In this document: piece after piece, positions 32,999 through 42,226 of the stretch | How positions within the stretch are numbered: position 1 is the first letter of the stretch | Layout: each line of letters opens with the position of its first letter | NCBI RefSeq assembly: GCF_003369445.1 | Contig: NZ_QRCU01000041.1 | Span: forward strand, 1-64,000 | Length of the DNA: 64,000 nt | Direction: 5' to 3' | Source: Arthrobacter silvisoli | GTDB taxonomy: Bacteria > Actinomycetota > Actinomycetes > Actinomycetales > Micrococcaceae | Notes under the pieces: generated by a model | Told to the model about the DNA's origin: nothing | The model's database searches: none | Seen by the model: the letters and a program-made list of their open reading frames with translations, nothing else | Program-made: the position numbers and the translations under genes

Positions 32999-33800
32999 TC
33001 CCGTTGACGCTTCGCTGGTGCTCTCCGCCCGCGGGCTCACCAAATCCTTCGGCAGCAACACTGTGCTGCGCGGCATCGACCTCGACGTCCGCCGCGGCAA
33101 GGTGGTGGCTCTGATCGGGCCCTCCGGTTCCGGCAAGACCACCGTGCTGCGCTCACTCAACGGCCTTGAAGTGCCCGACGGCGGCACGGTCACCTTTGGT
33201 GTGGCCGCCGACGGCGGGGGCTCCGGCGGGGCCGGGAGGCCCCTCGCGTTGGACTTCGGTTCCCCGGTGGGCAAGCGGGAGATCGCGGCGCTGCGGGACC
33301 GCAGCGCCATGGTCTTCCAGCACTACAATCTGTTCCCGCACATGACGGTGTTGAAGAACGTCACCGAAGGCCCGGTCCAGGTGCAGAAGCGTCCCAAGGC
33401 CGAGGCCGAAGCCGAGGCGCTGCGCCTGCTGGCCCGGGTGGGATTGGCGGAGAAGCGGGATGCATACCCCTTCCAGCTCTCAGGCGGCCAGCAGCAACGC
33501 GTGGGCATTGTGCGCGCTCTGGCCTTGAAGCCGCAGCTCCTGCTCTTCGACGAACCCACCTCGGCCCTCGACCCGGAGCTGGTGGGCGAAGTCCTGGCGG
33601 TCATCAAGGAACTGGCCGAAGAAGGCTGGACCATGGTGATCGTCACTCACGAGCTCGGCTTCGCCCGGCACGTGGCGGACGAGGTTGTCTTCATGGACGG
33701 CGGCGTCGTGGTGGAACGCGGACCCGCTGCCGAGGTGCTGGGCGCCCCGAGGCAGGAACGCACCAAGCAGTTCGTCAAACGCATCCAGCACGAGGTCTGA
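32985..33800 (+). CDS. Polar amino acid ABC transporter, ATPase
   Basis: A 271-residue ATPase with Walker [18 protein letters not shown]-loop [18 protein letters not shown], signature [16 protein letters not shown], Walker [15 protein letters not shown] and H-loop [15 protein letters not shown]. The FxxYNLFxHMTVLxN stretch is diagnostic of the GlnQ/TcyN class. A Gly-rich insert (about residues 68-83, [15 protein letters not shown]) sits after the D-loop-proximal strand. Last gene of the operon; it faces the alpha-mannosidase gene with a 10-base gap and no evident terminator between. Confidence 0.93.
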   Translation: MSPTDPVDASLVLSARGLTKSFGSNTVLRGIDLDVRRGKVVALIGPSGSGKTTVLRSLNGLEVPDGGTVTFGVAADGGGSGGAGRPLALDFGSPVGKREIAALRDRSAMVFQHYNLFPHMTVLKNVTEGPVQVQKRPKAEAEAEALRLLARVGLAEKRDAYPFQLSGGQQQRVGIVRALALKPQLLLFDEPTSALDPELVGEVLAVIKELAEEGWTMVIVTHELGFARHVADEVVFMDGGVVVERGPAAEVLGAPRQERTKQFVKRIQHEV

Positions 33801-33810
33801 GCCGGGACGC

Positions 33811-36800
33811 TCAGCGGCCGAAACGCAGGGTGACCAGCTGGAAGGGCCGGAGCGTGAGTGCGGCGTCATCCTTGCCGGCCACCACGCCGGGCGCGTCCAC
33901 GGGCCGCTCCAGGAGGTCCACCGTGTGCACCGAGCGGGCCTCGAAATTGGCCGTGACCACGCCGTGGGATCGTTCGCCGAGGGATTCGTACAGACGCACG
34001 ATCACGTCCCCGGATCCGTCTTCGGCCAGCTTCACGGCCTCCACCATGATCGCCTGTCCGGACACCCTGACCAGCGGCTCCGCCGCCTTCGCCCCGGCCA
34101 CGATGCGCGGCGCGAGGTTGCGGCGGTAGCCTTCCTCGACGGCGTCAGCGATCGCGGCGCCCGGACGCACGCTCAGTTCCAGCACATGCCGGCCGCGGTC
34201 GGCCTGCGGGTCCGGGAACTTTGGCGCCCGGAGCAGCGAGACCCGCACGTTGGTGGTGGTGCCGCCGTCGTCCCGGATGGCCCGGGTGACGTCGTGCCCG
34301 TAACTTGAGCCGTTGGCGACGGCCACGCCGTAGCCGGGCTCGCCCACGTGGATCCAGCGGTGGGCGCAGATTTCGAATTTCGCCGCTTCCCAGGATGTGT
34401 TGTTGTGGGTGGGCCGGAAGATGTGCCCGAACTGGGTCTCCGAGGCCGAACGGTCTGCCCGGACGTCGAAGGGGAAGGAAACCTTCAGCAGCTTCTCGCG
34501 CTCCTGCCAGTCCACGGCGGTGGAAATGTCCAGCGACGGCGCGCCCGCCGCCAGGGTGATGCGCTGCGTGATGGTGGAGGAACCCACCTCGCGTTCCACA
34601 ACGACGACGGCGTCCCCGCCCTCGCGTTCGAGCCGCAGCGAGCGCGCTTCAGCCAAGGAGCGGACGTTGTGGCGGTAGAACTCGTCGATGTCCCAGGCGT
34701 CCCATTCGTTGGGGGTGTCCCGGAACAATTCCAGGTGGTTGCCGGCCTGCCCGGGTGCGATGGCCTCGCGTCCGCTGGCATGGTCGGACAGGGAAACCAG
34801 CAGTCCGTTGGCGTCCAGCACGGCGCGGATGACGCCGTTGTCCAGCACGTAGCCGCCGTCCTGCTCCGCGGCCTCCACCGCCTGCGCGATATGAGTGGCT
34901 TCGGCCGCGGCCAAGGCGGGGACGCCCCGGCGGCTGTGCGGCGCGGCGTTGAGCAGGAATGGCGTATCCCCTTCGCCGAGCAAGGCCGTGGCGGCTCCGG
35001 CGATGATCTCCTCAAGTTCACGGGCGATCGCCGCGTAGTTGCGTTCGGCGTCCTGGTGGACCCAGGCGATCGAACTGCCGGGCAGGATGTCGTGGAACTG
35101 CTGCAGCAGCACGAGCCGCCACAGCTTCTTGAGCTCCGCCGCGGGGTACCGGTATCCGCTCCGCACGGCCGCCGTCGCGCACCACAGCTCGGCTTCCCGC
35201 AGGAGGTGCTCTGAGCGGCGGTTGCCCTGCTTGGTATTGGCCTGGCTGGTGTAGGTTCCGCGGTGCAGTTCGAGGTACAACTCCCCCACCCACACGGGCA
35301 GCTCCGGGTATTCGGCCTCTGCCCGCTCGAAGAAGTCCCGTGCGGTGCCCAACCGGACCTTCGGCGAGCCCTCGAGGTTGGCCGTGCGGTGCGCGGCGGC
35401 CACCATTTCGCGGGTGGGTCCGCCGCCGCCGTCGCCGTAGCCGAAGGGCACCAGGGAAATGCTGCCGCGGCCGTGCTCACGGTAGTTGCGTTCGGCGTGG
35501 GCGAGTTCGCGGCCGTGGAGCTCGGAATTGTAGCTGTCCACCGGCGGGAAGTGGGTGAACAGCCGGGTACCGTCGATGCCTTCCCAGTTGAAGGTGTGGT
35601 GCGGCATCCGGTTGACCTGGTTCCAGGAGATTTTCTGGGTCAGGAACCAGCGCGAACCGGCCGACTTGACGATCTGCGGCAGGGCCCCGGAATAACCGAA
35701 GGAATCGGGCAGCCAGGCCTCCTGGCAGTCGACGCCGAACTCTTCCAGGAAGAAGCTCTTGCCTTCGAGGAACTGACGGGCCATGGCTTCGCCGCCGGGC
35801 AGGTTTGTGTCCGATTCCACCCACATGCCGCCCACCGGCATGAACTGGCCGGCCTTGACCTTTTCCCGGATCCGCACGAAGAGCTCGGGGTAGAACTCCT
35901 TGATCCAGGCCAGTTGCTGCGCGGAAGAGCAGGAGAACACGAAGTCGGGGTTATCGTCCATGAGCGCCACGACATTGGAGAAGGTGCGCGCGCATTTGCG
36001 GATGGTCTCCCGGACCGGCCACAGCCAGGCGGAGTCGATGTGCGCGTGGCCGGTGGCGAGCAGCTCATGTGCGGAAGCGTAAGCGGGGCTGGCCAGGACC
36101 CCGGCCAGTGCGGCGCGCCCGGCCGCGGCGGTTCCGGCGATGTCGTCCGGATCCATGATGTCCAGCATGCGTTCGAAGGCACGCAGGATCGCGTGGCGGC
36201 GCGGCAGCTCCGTGGGCAGCTCGTGCATGAGCCCGCTGAGGGTCCAGATGTCCTGGCTGAGCTCCCAGACCGTTTCGTTGAGTTCGGCAATGGCAATCCG
36301 GCCCAGCCGGTAGCGCGGTTCCTCTCCCGCCGTAGCCTTGTCCCCCAGGGGCGTGGCGGCGAAGGTCCAGCCCTGGCTTAGGTCCGGATTCGCTGCGGCC
36401 TCCACATAGAAGTCCACGGACATGCCACCGCCCAGCATTTTCAGGGGCACATGCTGATTGCGCGGCGAAATGGCCTTGATGATGGTGCCGTCCGGGCGCC
36501 AGGCGATGCCTTCGCATTGGAAACCTGGAGCGTCATTGCTGAAGCCGAGGTCGACGACGACCTCAACGGTGGTGCCTTCCGCTGCACCCCAGCCGTCCGG
36601 GACTTCACCCTGCAGCCGGATCCATTTGGTGCTCCACGCCCGCCCCCAGGCGGAACCGTGGTCAAGGGGCGTGTAGTCCTGGTGGATGGCTTCGGTAACG
36701 GGTACGGGCTCGTCCGGGACGTCCCAGCTGCTCAGGGTCAAGGGTACGGTGCGGCCATGGATCGCGGGCGCTATCCGCTCGCGGACAAAACGGTCCAGGC

Positions 36801-36831
36801 GCTTCTCGGTCAGTCGCCGGTCGTCGTGCAA
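33811..36831 (-). CDS. Alpha-mannosidase, glycoside hydrolase family 38
   Basis: A 1006-residue cytoplasmic retaining glycosidase. The catalytic N-terminal domain has GHAHIDSAWLWPVRET (zinc ligands and nearby catalytic residues), FYPELFVRIREKVKAGQF, GGMWVESDTNLPGGEAMARQ and AWLPDSFGYSGALPQI. The C-terminal half holds the GH38 beta-domains (FRPTHNNTSWEAAKFEICAH, WIHVGEPGYGVAVANGSSYG). There is no signal peptide, so substrates must be imported. Members act on alpha-mannosides from glycans or glycerate/glycosyl conjugates; the exact linkage is not readable. It is flanked by unrelated genes, and no sugar transporter lies beside it. Confidence 0.92.
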   Translation of the reverse strand: MHDDRRLTEKRLDRFVRERIAPAIHGRTVPLTLSSWDVPDEPVPVTEAIHQDYTPLDHGSAWGRAWSTKWIRLQGEVPDGWGAAEGTTVEVVVDLGFSNDAPGFQCEGIAWRPDGTIIKAISPRNQHVPLKMLGGGMSVDFYVEAAANPDLSQGWTFAATPLGDKATAGEEPRYRLGRIAIAELNETVWELSQDIWTLSGLMHELPTELPRRHAILRAFERMLDIMDPDDIAGTAAAGRAALAGVLASPAYASAHELLATGHAHIDSAWLWPVRETIRKCARTFSNVVALMDDNPDFVFSCSSAQQLAWIKEFYPELFVRIREKVKAGQFMPVGGMWVESDTNLPGGEAMARQFLEGKSFFLEEFGVDCQEAWLPDSFGYSGALPQIVKSAGSRWFLTQKISWNQVNRMPHHTFNWEGIDGTRLFTHFPPVDSYNSELHGRELAHAERNYREHGRGSISLVPFGYGDGGGGPTREMVAAAHRTANLEGSPKVRLGTARDFFERAEAEYPELPVWVGELYLELHRGTYTSQANTKQGNRRSEHLLREAELWCATAAVRSGYRYPAAELKKLWRLVLLQQFHDILPGSSIAWVHQDAERNYAAIARELEEIIAGAATALLGEGDTPFLLNAAPHSRRGVPALAAAEATHIAQAVEAAEQDGGYVLDNGVIRAVLDANGLLVSLSDHASGREAIAPGQAGNHLELFRDTPNEWDAWDIDEFYRHNVRSLAEARSLRLEREGGDAVVVVEREVGSSTITQRITLAAGAPSLDISTAVDWQEREKLLKVSFPFDVRADRSASETQFGHIFRPTHNNTSWEAAKFEICAHRWIHVGEPGYGVAVANGSSYGHDVTRAIRDDGGTTTNVRVSLLRAPKFPDPQADRGRHVLELSVRPGAAIADAVEEGYRRNLAPRIVAGAKAAEPLVRVSGQAIMVEAVKLAEDGSGDVIVRLYESLGERSHGVVTANFEARSVHTVDLLERPVDAPGVVAGKDDAALTLRPFQLVTLRFGR

Positions 36832-37016
36832 TTCAGATCCCCCTAGCGCCCCGCCGTCTCTTTCCTGGCTGGGCCGTGAGCCTTAATGGGAAGCAGGCTT
36901 GTCATAGTGTGGACAGTCCTGCCCCTCCGGGATGGCGCTTCCATTCGATGGATAAAAATCTACGTCGTTGAAGGCCAATCGCCAAGTGATTGCCGGCTCT
37001 CTCTGCGCGCGGGTCT

Positions 37017-37889
37017 TCAGGCAGGAGACGTGACACCGCTCAGCAGCCGCTCGCTGCCTGCGTACACGTTCAGGCTGGTGCGGCGACTGAAGCCCACCAG
37101 CGTCACGCCGGTTTCCTCCGCGAGCTCCACGGCCAGGCTGGACGGGGCGCTGACCGCTGCAAGGACCGGGATTCCGGCGAGGGCGGCCTTCTGCACCAGT
37201 TCGAAGGAGGCGCGTCCCGAAACCTGCAGCACGGTGCCGGACAAAGGAAGTTTGCCTTCGCGCAGTGCCCAGCCCACCACCTTGTCGACAGCGTTGTGCC
37301 GGCCCACGTCCTCGCGCAGGCACAGCAGCTCCGAGGACCCGTCCTCGTGGATCCGGAACAGCCCGGCCGCGTGGACGCCGCCGGTCTTGTCGAACACGGC
37401 TTGGGCTTCGCGGAGCCGGTCGGGCAGGGCGGCAACGGCCTCGACCGGCAGCCGCAGGCCGTCGCCGGCGGTGTCGTGGCGCAGGGTCTTGCGGACGGCC
37501 TCGATCGAATCGGTACCGCAGATCCCGCAGGAACTCGAGGTGTAGACCTTGCGGCCGGTGTCCGGCAGGACGACGTCGGGCCGCAGCTGGGCCTCCACCA
37601 CATTGAACGTCTGGACGCCGTTCTCGTCTTCGCCGGCGCAGAACCGCAGTGAAACCAGCTGCGCAGGTTCCCAGATCACGCCTTCGGACACCAGGAAGCC
37701 GGCGACGAGGTCGAAGTCGTCACCGGGCGTGCGCATCGTGACGGAAAAGGACATCCGGCCGAGGCGGATTTCGAGGGGTTCCTCGACTGCGAGGACGTCC
37801 TCGCGGTACCGGACCGGATGCTCGGTGGCCTGCACGGAGCCGTCCAACACGAATTTGTGCACCTTGCGGCGCTGGGTCACGCGTCCCAT
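37017..37889 (-). CDS. fdhD: Formate dehydrogenase sulfurtransferase
   Basis: A 290-residue FdhD. The active-site Cys pair is intact in SSCGICG (about residues 129-135). Other family pieces are EEPLEIRLGRMSFSVTMRTP, DFDLVAGFLVSEGVI, REDVGRHNAVDKVVGWAL and VLQVSGRASFELVQKAALAG. It moves sulfur from a cysteine desulfurase to the molybdenum cofactor of formate dehydrogenase. The enzyme it serves is not in this window; moeA and mobA lie just upstream on the same strand. The 36832-37016 gap downstream has only a weak imperfect hairpin near 36973-36995 and no gene. Confidence 0.94.
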   Translation of the reverse strand: MGRVTQRRKVHKFVLDGSVQATEHPVRYREDVLAVEEPLEIRLGRMSFSVTMRTPGDDFDLVAGFLVSEGVIWEPAQLVSLRFCAGEDENGVQTFNVVEAQLRPDVVLPDTGRKVYTSSSCGICGTDSIEAVRKTLRHDTAGDGLRLPVEAVAALPDRLREAQAVFDKTGGVHAAGLFRIHEDGSSELLCLREDVGRHNAVDKVVGWALREGKLPLSGTVLQVSGRASFELVQKAALAGIPVLAAVSAPSSLAVELAEETGVTLVGFSRRTSLNVYAGSERLLSGVTSPA

Positions 37890-38041
37890 TCAGCTGCCCT
37901 CCGGGGTTGAAACATGGTTGACGATGCCGTCACGTTGTCCTGCTGGGGACCTGCGGTTCATAGCTCCATCATGGCAAGCACGCAGGTGTGATGCCACCCG
38001 GTGCCCGTCATCCGGGCAGCCGCCGGATCCGGCCGGCCGGG

Positions 38042-39370
38042 TCAGGTGTCCAGTGCGCTCCAGTCCACGGGCCCCGAGGGAGCCTTCCGCGCCGGCCTTG
38101 CGGCCTTCCGGGGCTTCTCATCCTGGGCCTTCGGTGCGGGAAGAGGCGGTCCCCACGGCAGGGCGAACGCCGGGACCGGGGCCCCGAGCTGCACACCGTG
38201 CGGCGGAACAACCATCACGCCGTCCGCGCCTGCGAGGCCGCGCATCATGCCGGCGCCGGCATGCTGGGCCGGGGAGGCCAGGCCGTAGACAAACTTAAAG
38301 GGGATCAGCCGGGTGCGGCCCGGTTGGGCGTCAAGCGTGGCCCCGGACGGGACCTCGCCCACCTCGCCCAGGGTTCCGTGGCCCAGTGCTGCCAGCAGCG
38401 GCGCCCCGACGGTGAACAGCACCATCATGGCGGCGAGCGGGTTGCCCGGCAGGCCCAGCACGAAACGGCCGTCCGGCAGTTCAGCCAGCACGGCCGGGTG
38501 TCCCGGGCGCATGGCGATGCCGTCGATCAGCAGCCTCCCGCCCAGTTCCGCGACGGCCTTGCGCAGGTGATCCGTGCCTGAACGGCCGGTTCCGCCGGTG
38601 GTGATAACGACGTCGGCGGGGGCAGTCTCGGGGGACGGCTCGGCTTCCTGGAGGGCGTCGAGCCATTCCTCATAGGAGTCGCCTGCCCTCGCCTGGCCGC
38701 CGCGGATGCCGCCCAGCAGTTCGACGACGGCGCCCAGTTGGGGGCCGAAGGTGTCCCGGACCTGGCCAGGGACGGGCACCCCTTCGGTGACGACTTCGGA
38801 GCCGGTGTACAGGAACTTGACCAGGGGCTTGCCCAGGACTGTGAGTTCGTCGCGGCCGGCCAGCGCGGCCACGGCGAGGTGCGCCGGATTGAGGACGGTT
38901 CCGGCCTTGATGAGGATCTCTCCCTCCGCAGCTTCTTCGCCGGCACGGCGGATGTGCTGCCCGTTGCGAGGCTCCCCCGGCTTGGCGCCTCCGCCGAGCG
39001 CCAGGACCGGCAGGCCGTCGTCGTCGGTGGTGATCACGCCGCTTTCGCTGCGCAGAACTGCCTTGGCTCCGGGCGGGATCAGCCCGCCGGTGACAATAGG
39101 GCTTGCCTGATGGGGAGCGAGGCGGTGGCCGGGTTCGGCAAGGATCCAGGGGCCGCTTCCGTTGACGGCCCAGCCGTCCATCGCCGAGGAGGCGTAGTGC
39201 GGCAGGTCCTGCAAGGCGAGGACATCCTCGGCGAGGGTGCGGCCCAGCGCTTCAGCCAGGGGGACGGGCCCGGCGGGGATGGGGCTTGCGCAGTCGAAAG
39301 CGAGGTGCCGTGCTTCGTCCCAGAGGTGGTCCAGGTGGCCGTGGTCGTGTGCGGCCTCGGCATCGGTCAT
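38042..39370 (-). CDS. moeA: Molybdopterin molybdotransferase
   Basis: A 442-residue MoeA. Landmarks: HYASSAMDGWAVNG near residue 60 (the AMDGYA-type loop), VVITTGGTGRSGTDHLRKAV (MPT-binding loop), MRPGHPAVLAELPDGRFVLG, and GLPGNPLAAMMVLF. It inserts molybdate into adenylylated molybdopterin. The C-terminus carries a basic, Pro/Lys-rich tail (APKAQDEKPRKAARPARKAP) not needed by the fold. It overlaps the DUF6457 gene upstream by ATGA. Confidence 0.93.
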   Translation of the reverse strand: MTDAEAAHDHGHLDHLWDEARHLAFDCASPIPAGPVPLAEALGRTLAEDVLALQDLPHYASSAMDGWAVNGSGPWILAEPGHRLAPHQASPIVTGGLIPPGAKAVLRSESGVITTDDDGLPVLALGGGAKPGEPRNGQHIRRAGEEAAEGEILIKAGTVLNPAHLAVAALAGRDELTVLGKPLVKFLYTGSEVVTEGVPVPGQVRDTFGPQLGAVVELLGGIRGGQARAGDSYEEWLDALQEAEPSPETAPADVVITTGGTGRSGTDHLRKAVAELGGRLLIDGIAMRPGHPAVLAELPDGRFVLGLPGNPLAAMMVLFTVGAPLLAALGHGTLGEVGEVPSGATLDAQPGRTRLIPFKFVYGLASPAQHAGAGMMRGLAGADGVMVVPPHGVQLGAPVPAFALPWGPPLPAPKAQDEKPRKAARPARKAPSGPVDWSALDT

Positions 39371-39669
39371 CCGGCGTCGGTCTCCCCAGTGCCTGGTTCG
39401 ACGGCCGAATAATCCTTGGAGAGTTTGCGGGCCAGAGCCATCGCGGCGTCCATCGACGTCTTCTGGTCTGCTTGGCCGGAACCTGCGGCAACGCCCGCGG
39501 CAAAGCCCGCCACGAAGGTGGTCAGCGGGGCAGCGGGGCGCACCACCGAATGCGCGGCGACACCGGCAAGGGACAGCACGGCGTCGATGTCCACTTGGGT
39601 GTCTTCGAGCTCAAAGGCCTGAAGCAAGGTCCTGCACCATTCTTCGAGGGTTTCTTCCTGGCTCTTCAC
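39367..39669 (-). CDS. DUF6457-type small protein of the molybdenum-cofactor cluster
   Basis: A 100-residue acidic, helical protein: KSQEETLEEWCRTLLQAFEL, DIDAVLSLAGVAAHSVVRPA, then FVAGFAAGVAAGSGQADQK. A GTG start at 39669 has GGAGG seven bases upstream, which decides it over a longer frame. Such proteins (DUF6457, from memory) accompany mobA and moeA in actinobacteria. It is translationally coupled to moeA by ATGA and is 30 bases after mobA. Function unknown; a role in cofactor delivery is only suggested by context. Confidence 0.75.
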   Translation of the reverse strand: MKSQEETLEEWCRTLLQAFELEDTQVDIDAVLSLAGVAAHSVVRPAAPLTTFVAGFAAGVAAGSGQADQKTSMDAAMALARKLSKDYSAVEPGTGETDAG

Positions 39670-39699
39670 GACTCGCCTCCACGTCCGATGCAACTGGTG

Positions 39700-40302
39700 T
39701 CACGACGGGTTGCCGTGCACGCCAAGCGCAGCGGCGTCGTCCCAGGTGTCCACGTCGTCGGCGGCGTGTTCGGGAACCGCGGCGGTCAGCAAATCAAGAC
39801 TAGCAAGCAGTCCGAACACCGGGGCGTTCGTTAAGGTGCCTTCCGCGGCCCGCGCCGCCGTGACCCTGCGCAGGGCGTCCGTGGCATAGACGGCCAGGAG
39901 CGGCTGCTTCCTGCCGTCGGCGGAAAGTCCCAGCACGCCGTCGGTCCCAGGATGGCCTTGGACTGCGTCCAGCAGCGGCCCCACCGCGGTCGCGGCGTGC
40001 GGCATGTCGCACGCCAGGACCAGGACCCAGGGCGCCCGGGGCTTCCCGCTCCGGCCCAACTCCGCCAGCCCGGCAGCAATGGCCGCGGCGGGTCCCGCGA
40101 AGGGCGGGTCTTCCCGGACCGTCAGCACCCCGGGCGGCAGCTTATCCGGACGGGGGCCGACGACGACGAGCGAACCGGCGCCGTGCGCTGCGGCCAGAGC
40201 CCGCTCAAGGAGCGTGGCGCCATCGTAAACCAGCCCGGACTTGGGCACGCCGCCAAGGCGGGAGGACCTTCCACCCGCGAGGATCACCGCATCGAACTCC
40301 AT
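39700..40302 (-). CDS. mobA: Molybdenum cofactor guanylyl/cytidylyltransferase-like protein
   Basis: A 200-residue nucleotidyltransferase. N-terminal signature AVILAGGRSSRLGGVPKSGL (LAGGxSxRxGxxK), then VVVGPRPDKLPPGV, FAGPAAAIAAGLAELG and the metal-site VLVLACDMPHAA. GLSADGRKQPLLAVYATDAL is also typical of MobA. It would add GMP (or CMP) to the molybdenum cofactor. First gene of the mobA-DUF6457-moeA run, with fdhD further downstream. Assignment to MobA rather than MocA rests on context and the DMPH motif. Confidence 0.85.
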   Translation of the reverse strand: MEFDAVILAGGRSSRLGGVPKSGLVYDGATLLERALAAAHGAGSLVVVGPRPDKLPPGVLTVREDPPFAGPAAAIAAGLAELGRSGKPRAPWVLVLACDMPHAATAVGPLLDAVQGHPGTDGVLGLSADGRKQPLLAVYATDALRRVTAARAAEGTLTNAPVFGLLASLDLLTAAVPEHAADDVDTWDDAAALGVHGNPS

Positions 40303-40364
40303 CCGCCCAGCCTACCCGGGCATGCCGAAGGCCGGCCGCTCGCGGCCGCCGGCGACGGCTGGCG

Positions 40365-40865
40365 TCAGGCCGCCGATTCAGGCAACAGGAAGGGATCCCA
40401 TGCAGGTGCAGGTTTCTCAAGCTCCTTGATCTGCCAGATGGTCCCGGTGGGGGCCGCCGGAGTGAAACGCAGCTTCCAACCCATCTCGGCCGGCGTGTGG
40501 TCACTCTTGGCGTTGTTGCAGCGCAGGCACGCCGCCACCAGGTTTTCCCAGGAATCCGCGCCGCCCCTGGATTTGGGGTGGACGTGGTCAATGGTGTGGG
40601 CTGTCTTGCCGCAATAGGCGCAACGGTGTCCGTCGCGGCGCAAAACGCCACGGCGGGTGACCGCGGTGATCCTGTTGTAGCGCGGCCGGATGTAGCGGTT
40701 GAGGAGGATCACGGACGGACGTCCGAGAATCTCCCGTGGCCCGACGACAGGCTCGTCGCCTTCGGCCACTACGCTCGCTTTTCCGGTGAGCACAAGGACC
40801 AGCGCCCGGCGGAAGGTGACTACCGCCAGCGGTTCATATCCAGCATTAAGAACGAGTGTGCGCAT
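40365..40865 (-). CDS. HNH endonuclease-domain protein
   Basis: A 166-residue protein. Residues 1-60 form a small domain (MRTLVLNAGYEPLAVVTFRR), followed by the HNH fold: CAYCGKTAHTIDHVHPKSRG, then WENLVAACLRCNNAKSD. It has the two CxxC zinc pairs, the His of IDHV and the Asn of WENLV. Proteins of this exact layout are single-copy and widespread in actinobacteria, which argues against a selfish homing enzyme; their role is not established. It is preceded by a gene-free 260-base region. Confidence 0.88.
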   Translation of the reverse strand: MRTLVLNAGYEPLAVVTFRRALVLVLTGKASVVAEGDEPVVGPREILGRPSVILLNRYIRPRYNRITAVTRRGVLRRDGHRCAYCGKTAHTIDHVHPKSRGGADSWENLVAACLRCNNAKSDHTPAEMGWKLRFTPAAPTGTIWQIKELEKPAPAWDPFLLPESAA

Positions 40866-41039
40866 GCACGTACCTCTTCACGGCCGCACCCGTCAGGGGC
40901 GCGAGGGCCGGCTGCCCTCTGCATGTACGGGCTGTGGATCGACACCTCAAGAGTAAACATGCAAGGGCCCGAACAACGAATCCGCACTATCAAACCCGGT
41001 GCATGTCGTCAAAATTTCATGCGCCAGCCATGTAGGTAA

Positions 41040-41113
41040 CGGTCTCCCCCGCGACGGGGAGACCGTATTAAAAGGCGAAGGCCCCGCTGGTCAGTGACCT
41101 GCAGGGCCTTCGC
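41040..41113 (-). terminator. Two consecutive hairpins after the NlpC/P60 gene
   Basis: GCGAAGGCCC (41074-41083) pairs with GGGCCTTCGC (41104-41113) and is followed on the minus strand by CTTTTAAT, an intrinsic terminator 16 bases past the hydrolase stop. A second hairpin, CGGTCTCCCC / GGGGAGACCG (41040-41065), lies just beyond. The remaining 40866-41039 is the HNH 5' region with no gene. Confidence 0.8.
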
Positions 41114-41128
41114 ACGAAGGATCTGGAA

Positions 41129-41905
41129 TCAGCCGCCGACGCGGATGAAAACCGGGCCGGAGCCCACGTTGGCACTGTAGAGTGCGGTGGTTCCACCGTT
41201 CCAGCCGCCGTGCACGGCCATCCCGTTACCAACGTAAACGGCGATGTGAGCCATGCCCATGCCACCGTTCTGGTAGTAGATCAGGTCGCCCGGCTGAGCC
41301 TCGGCGGCGCTGACGGTGCGGCCGAGGGACAGGTAGTCTGCCGGCCAGCCGTGGAAGTTGATGCCGACGGCGGCCAAGGAGTTGCTGGCGAGGGCGGTGC
41401 AGTCCTGAGCAACGCCGAGCTGGGCGTACGCGGCTGCAGCGATCGCCGCACCCTTGCCGCTGGTGACCTTGGCGGCCGGGGCGCCAGCGGCGGTGGTAAC
41501 GGAAACCTGGGCAACCGGGGTGTTGGCGTCGGTGGCCTGGGAAGCCTGTGCCGGGGCTTCGGCTTCCTGGACAGCCACGGGGGCTTCCTCGGCTACCGGA
41601 GCGGCAACTGTCTTGACGGCGGGGCGCTCAAACTTGATGGCGACGCTGGAGCCGGCGGAAATGCTTGCCTGAGCGACGGACTGGACTTCCAGGGTGGAAG
41701 CCGCGCTGGATTCGCGGGCAACGTTGGTTTCAGCAGCGTTGGCGGCGACACCGCTGGTCAGCACCAGGCCGGATGCGGCGGCGATAACGACTGCCTGGCG
41801 GCCCATGCCACCGGCGTTGCTGCCAACGGTCTTGGCGATGACGGCAAGCGGTGCAGTCTTGGGGGCTGCGGCGCGGTGGCGCGCAGGAATAGTGCGTGAA
41901 GACAC
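41129..41905 (-). CDS. Secreted NlpC/P60 (C40) peptidoglycan hydrolase
   Basis: A 258-residue protein with a long basic-plus-hydrophobic export signal (AVVIAAASGLVLTSGVAANA, about residues 38-57), an Ala/Glu/Pro-rich linker and a C-terminal NlpC/P60 domain. Catalytic residues visible are Cys169 (AQDCTALAS), His220 (GMGMAHIAVYVG) and a third polar residue near His232 (AVHGGW). It should cleave stem peptides in the cell wall. GTG start at 41905. A c-di-AMP riboswitch lies directly upstream, so expression is tied to c-di-AMP level. Confidence 0.9.
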   Translation of the reverse strand: MSSRTIPARHRAAAPKTAPLAVIAKTVGSNAGGMGRQAVVIAAASGLVLTSGVAANAAETNVARESSAASTLEVQSVAQASISAGSSVAIKFERPAVKTVAAPVAEEAPVAVQEAEAPAQASQATDANTPVAQVSVTTAAGAPAAKVTSGKGAAIAAAAYAQLGVAQDCTALASNSLAAVGINFHGWPADYLSLGRTVSAAEAQPGDLIYYQNGGMGMAHIAVYVGNGMAVHGGWNGGTTALYSANVGSGPVFIRVGG

Positions 41906-41924
41906 GTAGAAGCCTCTCCCTATG

Positions 41925-42065
41925 CCCGCGAGGTAAGCTGTCGGATTCGGATGGGAGTCATCCGGCCGCAGGGCAGTTCCGTAGTGGAAAAGATCTGCGA
42001 CTTAACCCCAAGGCCACCGTTGGTGATGACCGGAAGTGGGTCCCCCGCCTCTGCCAGACGATGTT
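41925..42065 (-). promoter_or_regulatory. c-di-AMP (ydaO/yuaA-type) riboswitch ahead of the NlpC/P60 gene
   Basis: On the minus strand the conserved blocks occur in order: GAGGCGGGGGACCC (complement of about 42037-42050), CCTTGGGGTTAAG (about 42001-42013) and, at the 3' end, CCGACAGCTTACCTCGCGGG. These match the conserved core of c-di-AMP riboswitches, which in actinobacteria precede cell-wall hydrolase genes. The 3' end is about 20 bases from the start codon. Boundaries are approximate. In this class the ligand turns expression off. Confidence 0.88.
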
Positions 42066-42226
42066 TTGCGAACGGATCCTTGAGCAGTGGCAGAGCTAGG
42101 CAATCCACTCAAGTGCATCAACTCTCTAGAAGTTGATGCGGTTTAGACGGTACAGCAATTCAGATCGAATGTCACATTCAGGTCACGGCAGGTGACAATC
42201 ATGCGAGAGATCACCATCAGATCGGG

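Noticed and set aside
36832-37016. Small gene between fdhD and the alpha-mannosidase gene
   Set aside because: Open frames here overlap fdhD antisense and have no ribosome site or family-like content.
40365-40865. Homing endonuclease or mobile HNH element
   Set aside because: The layout matches a common single-copy actinobacterial HNH protein; there is no intron, intein or flanking repeat.
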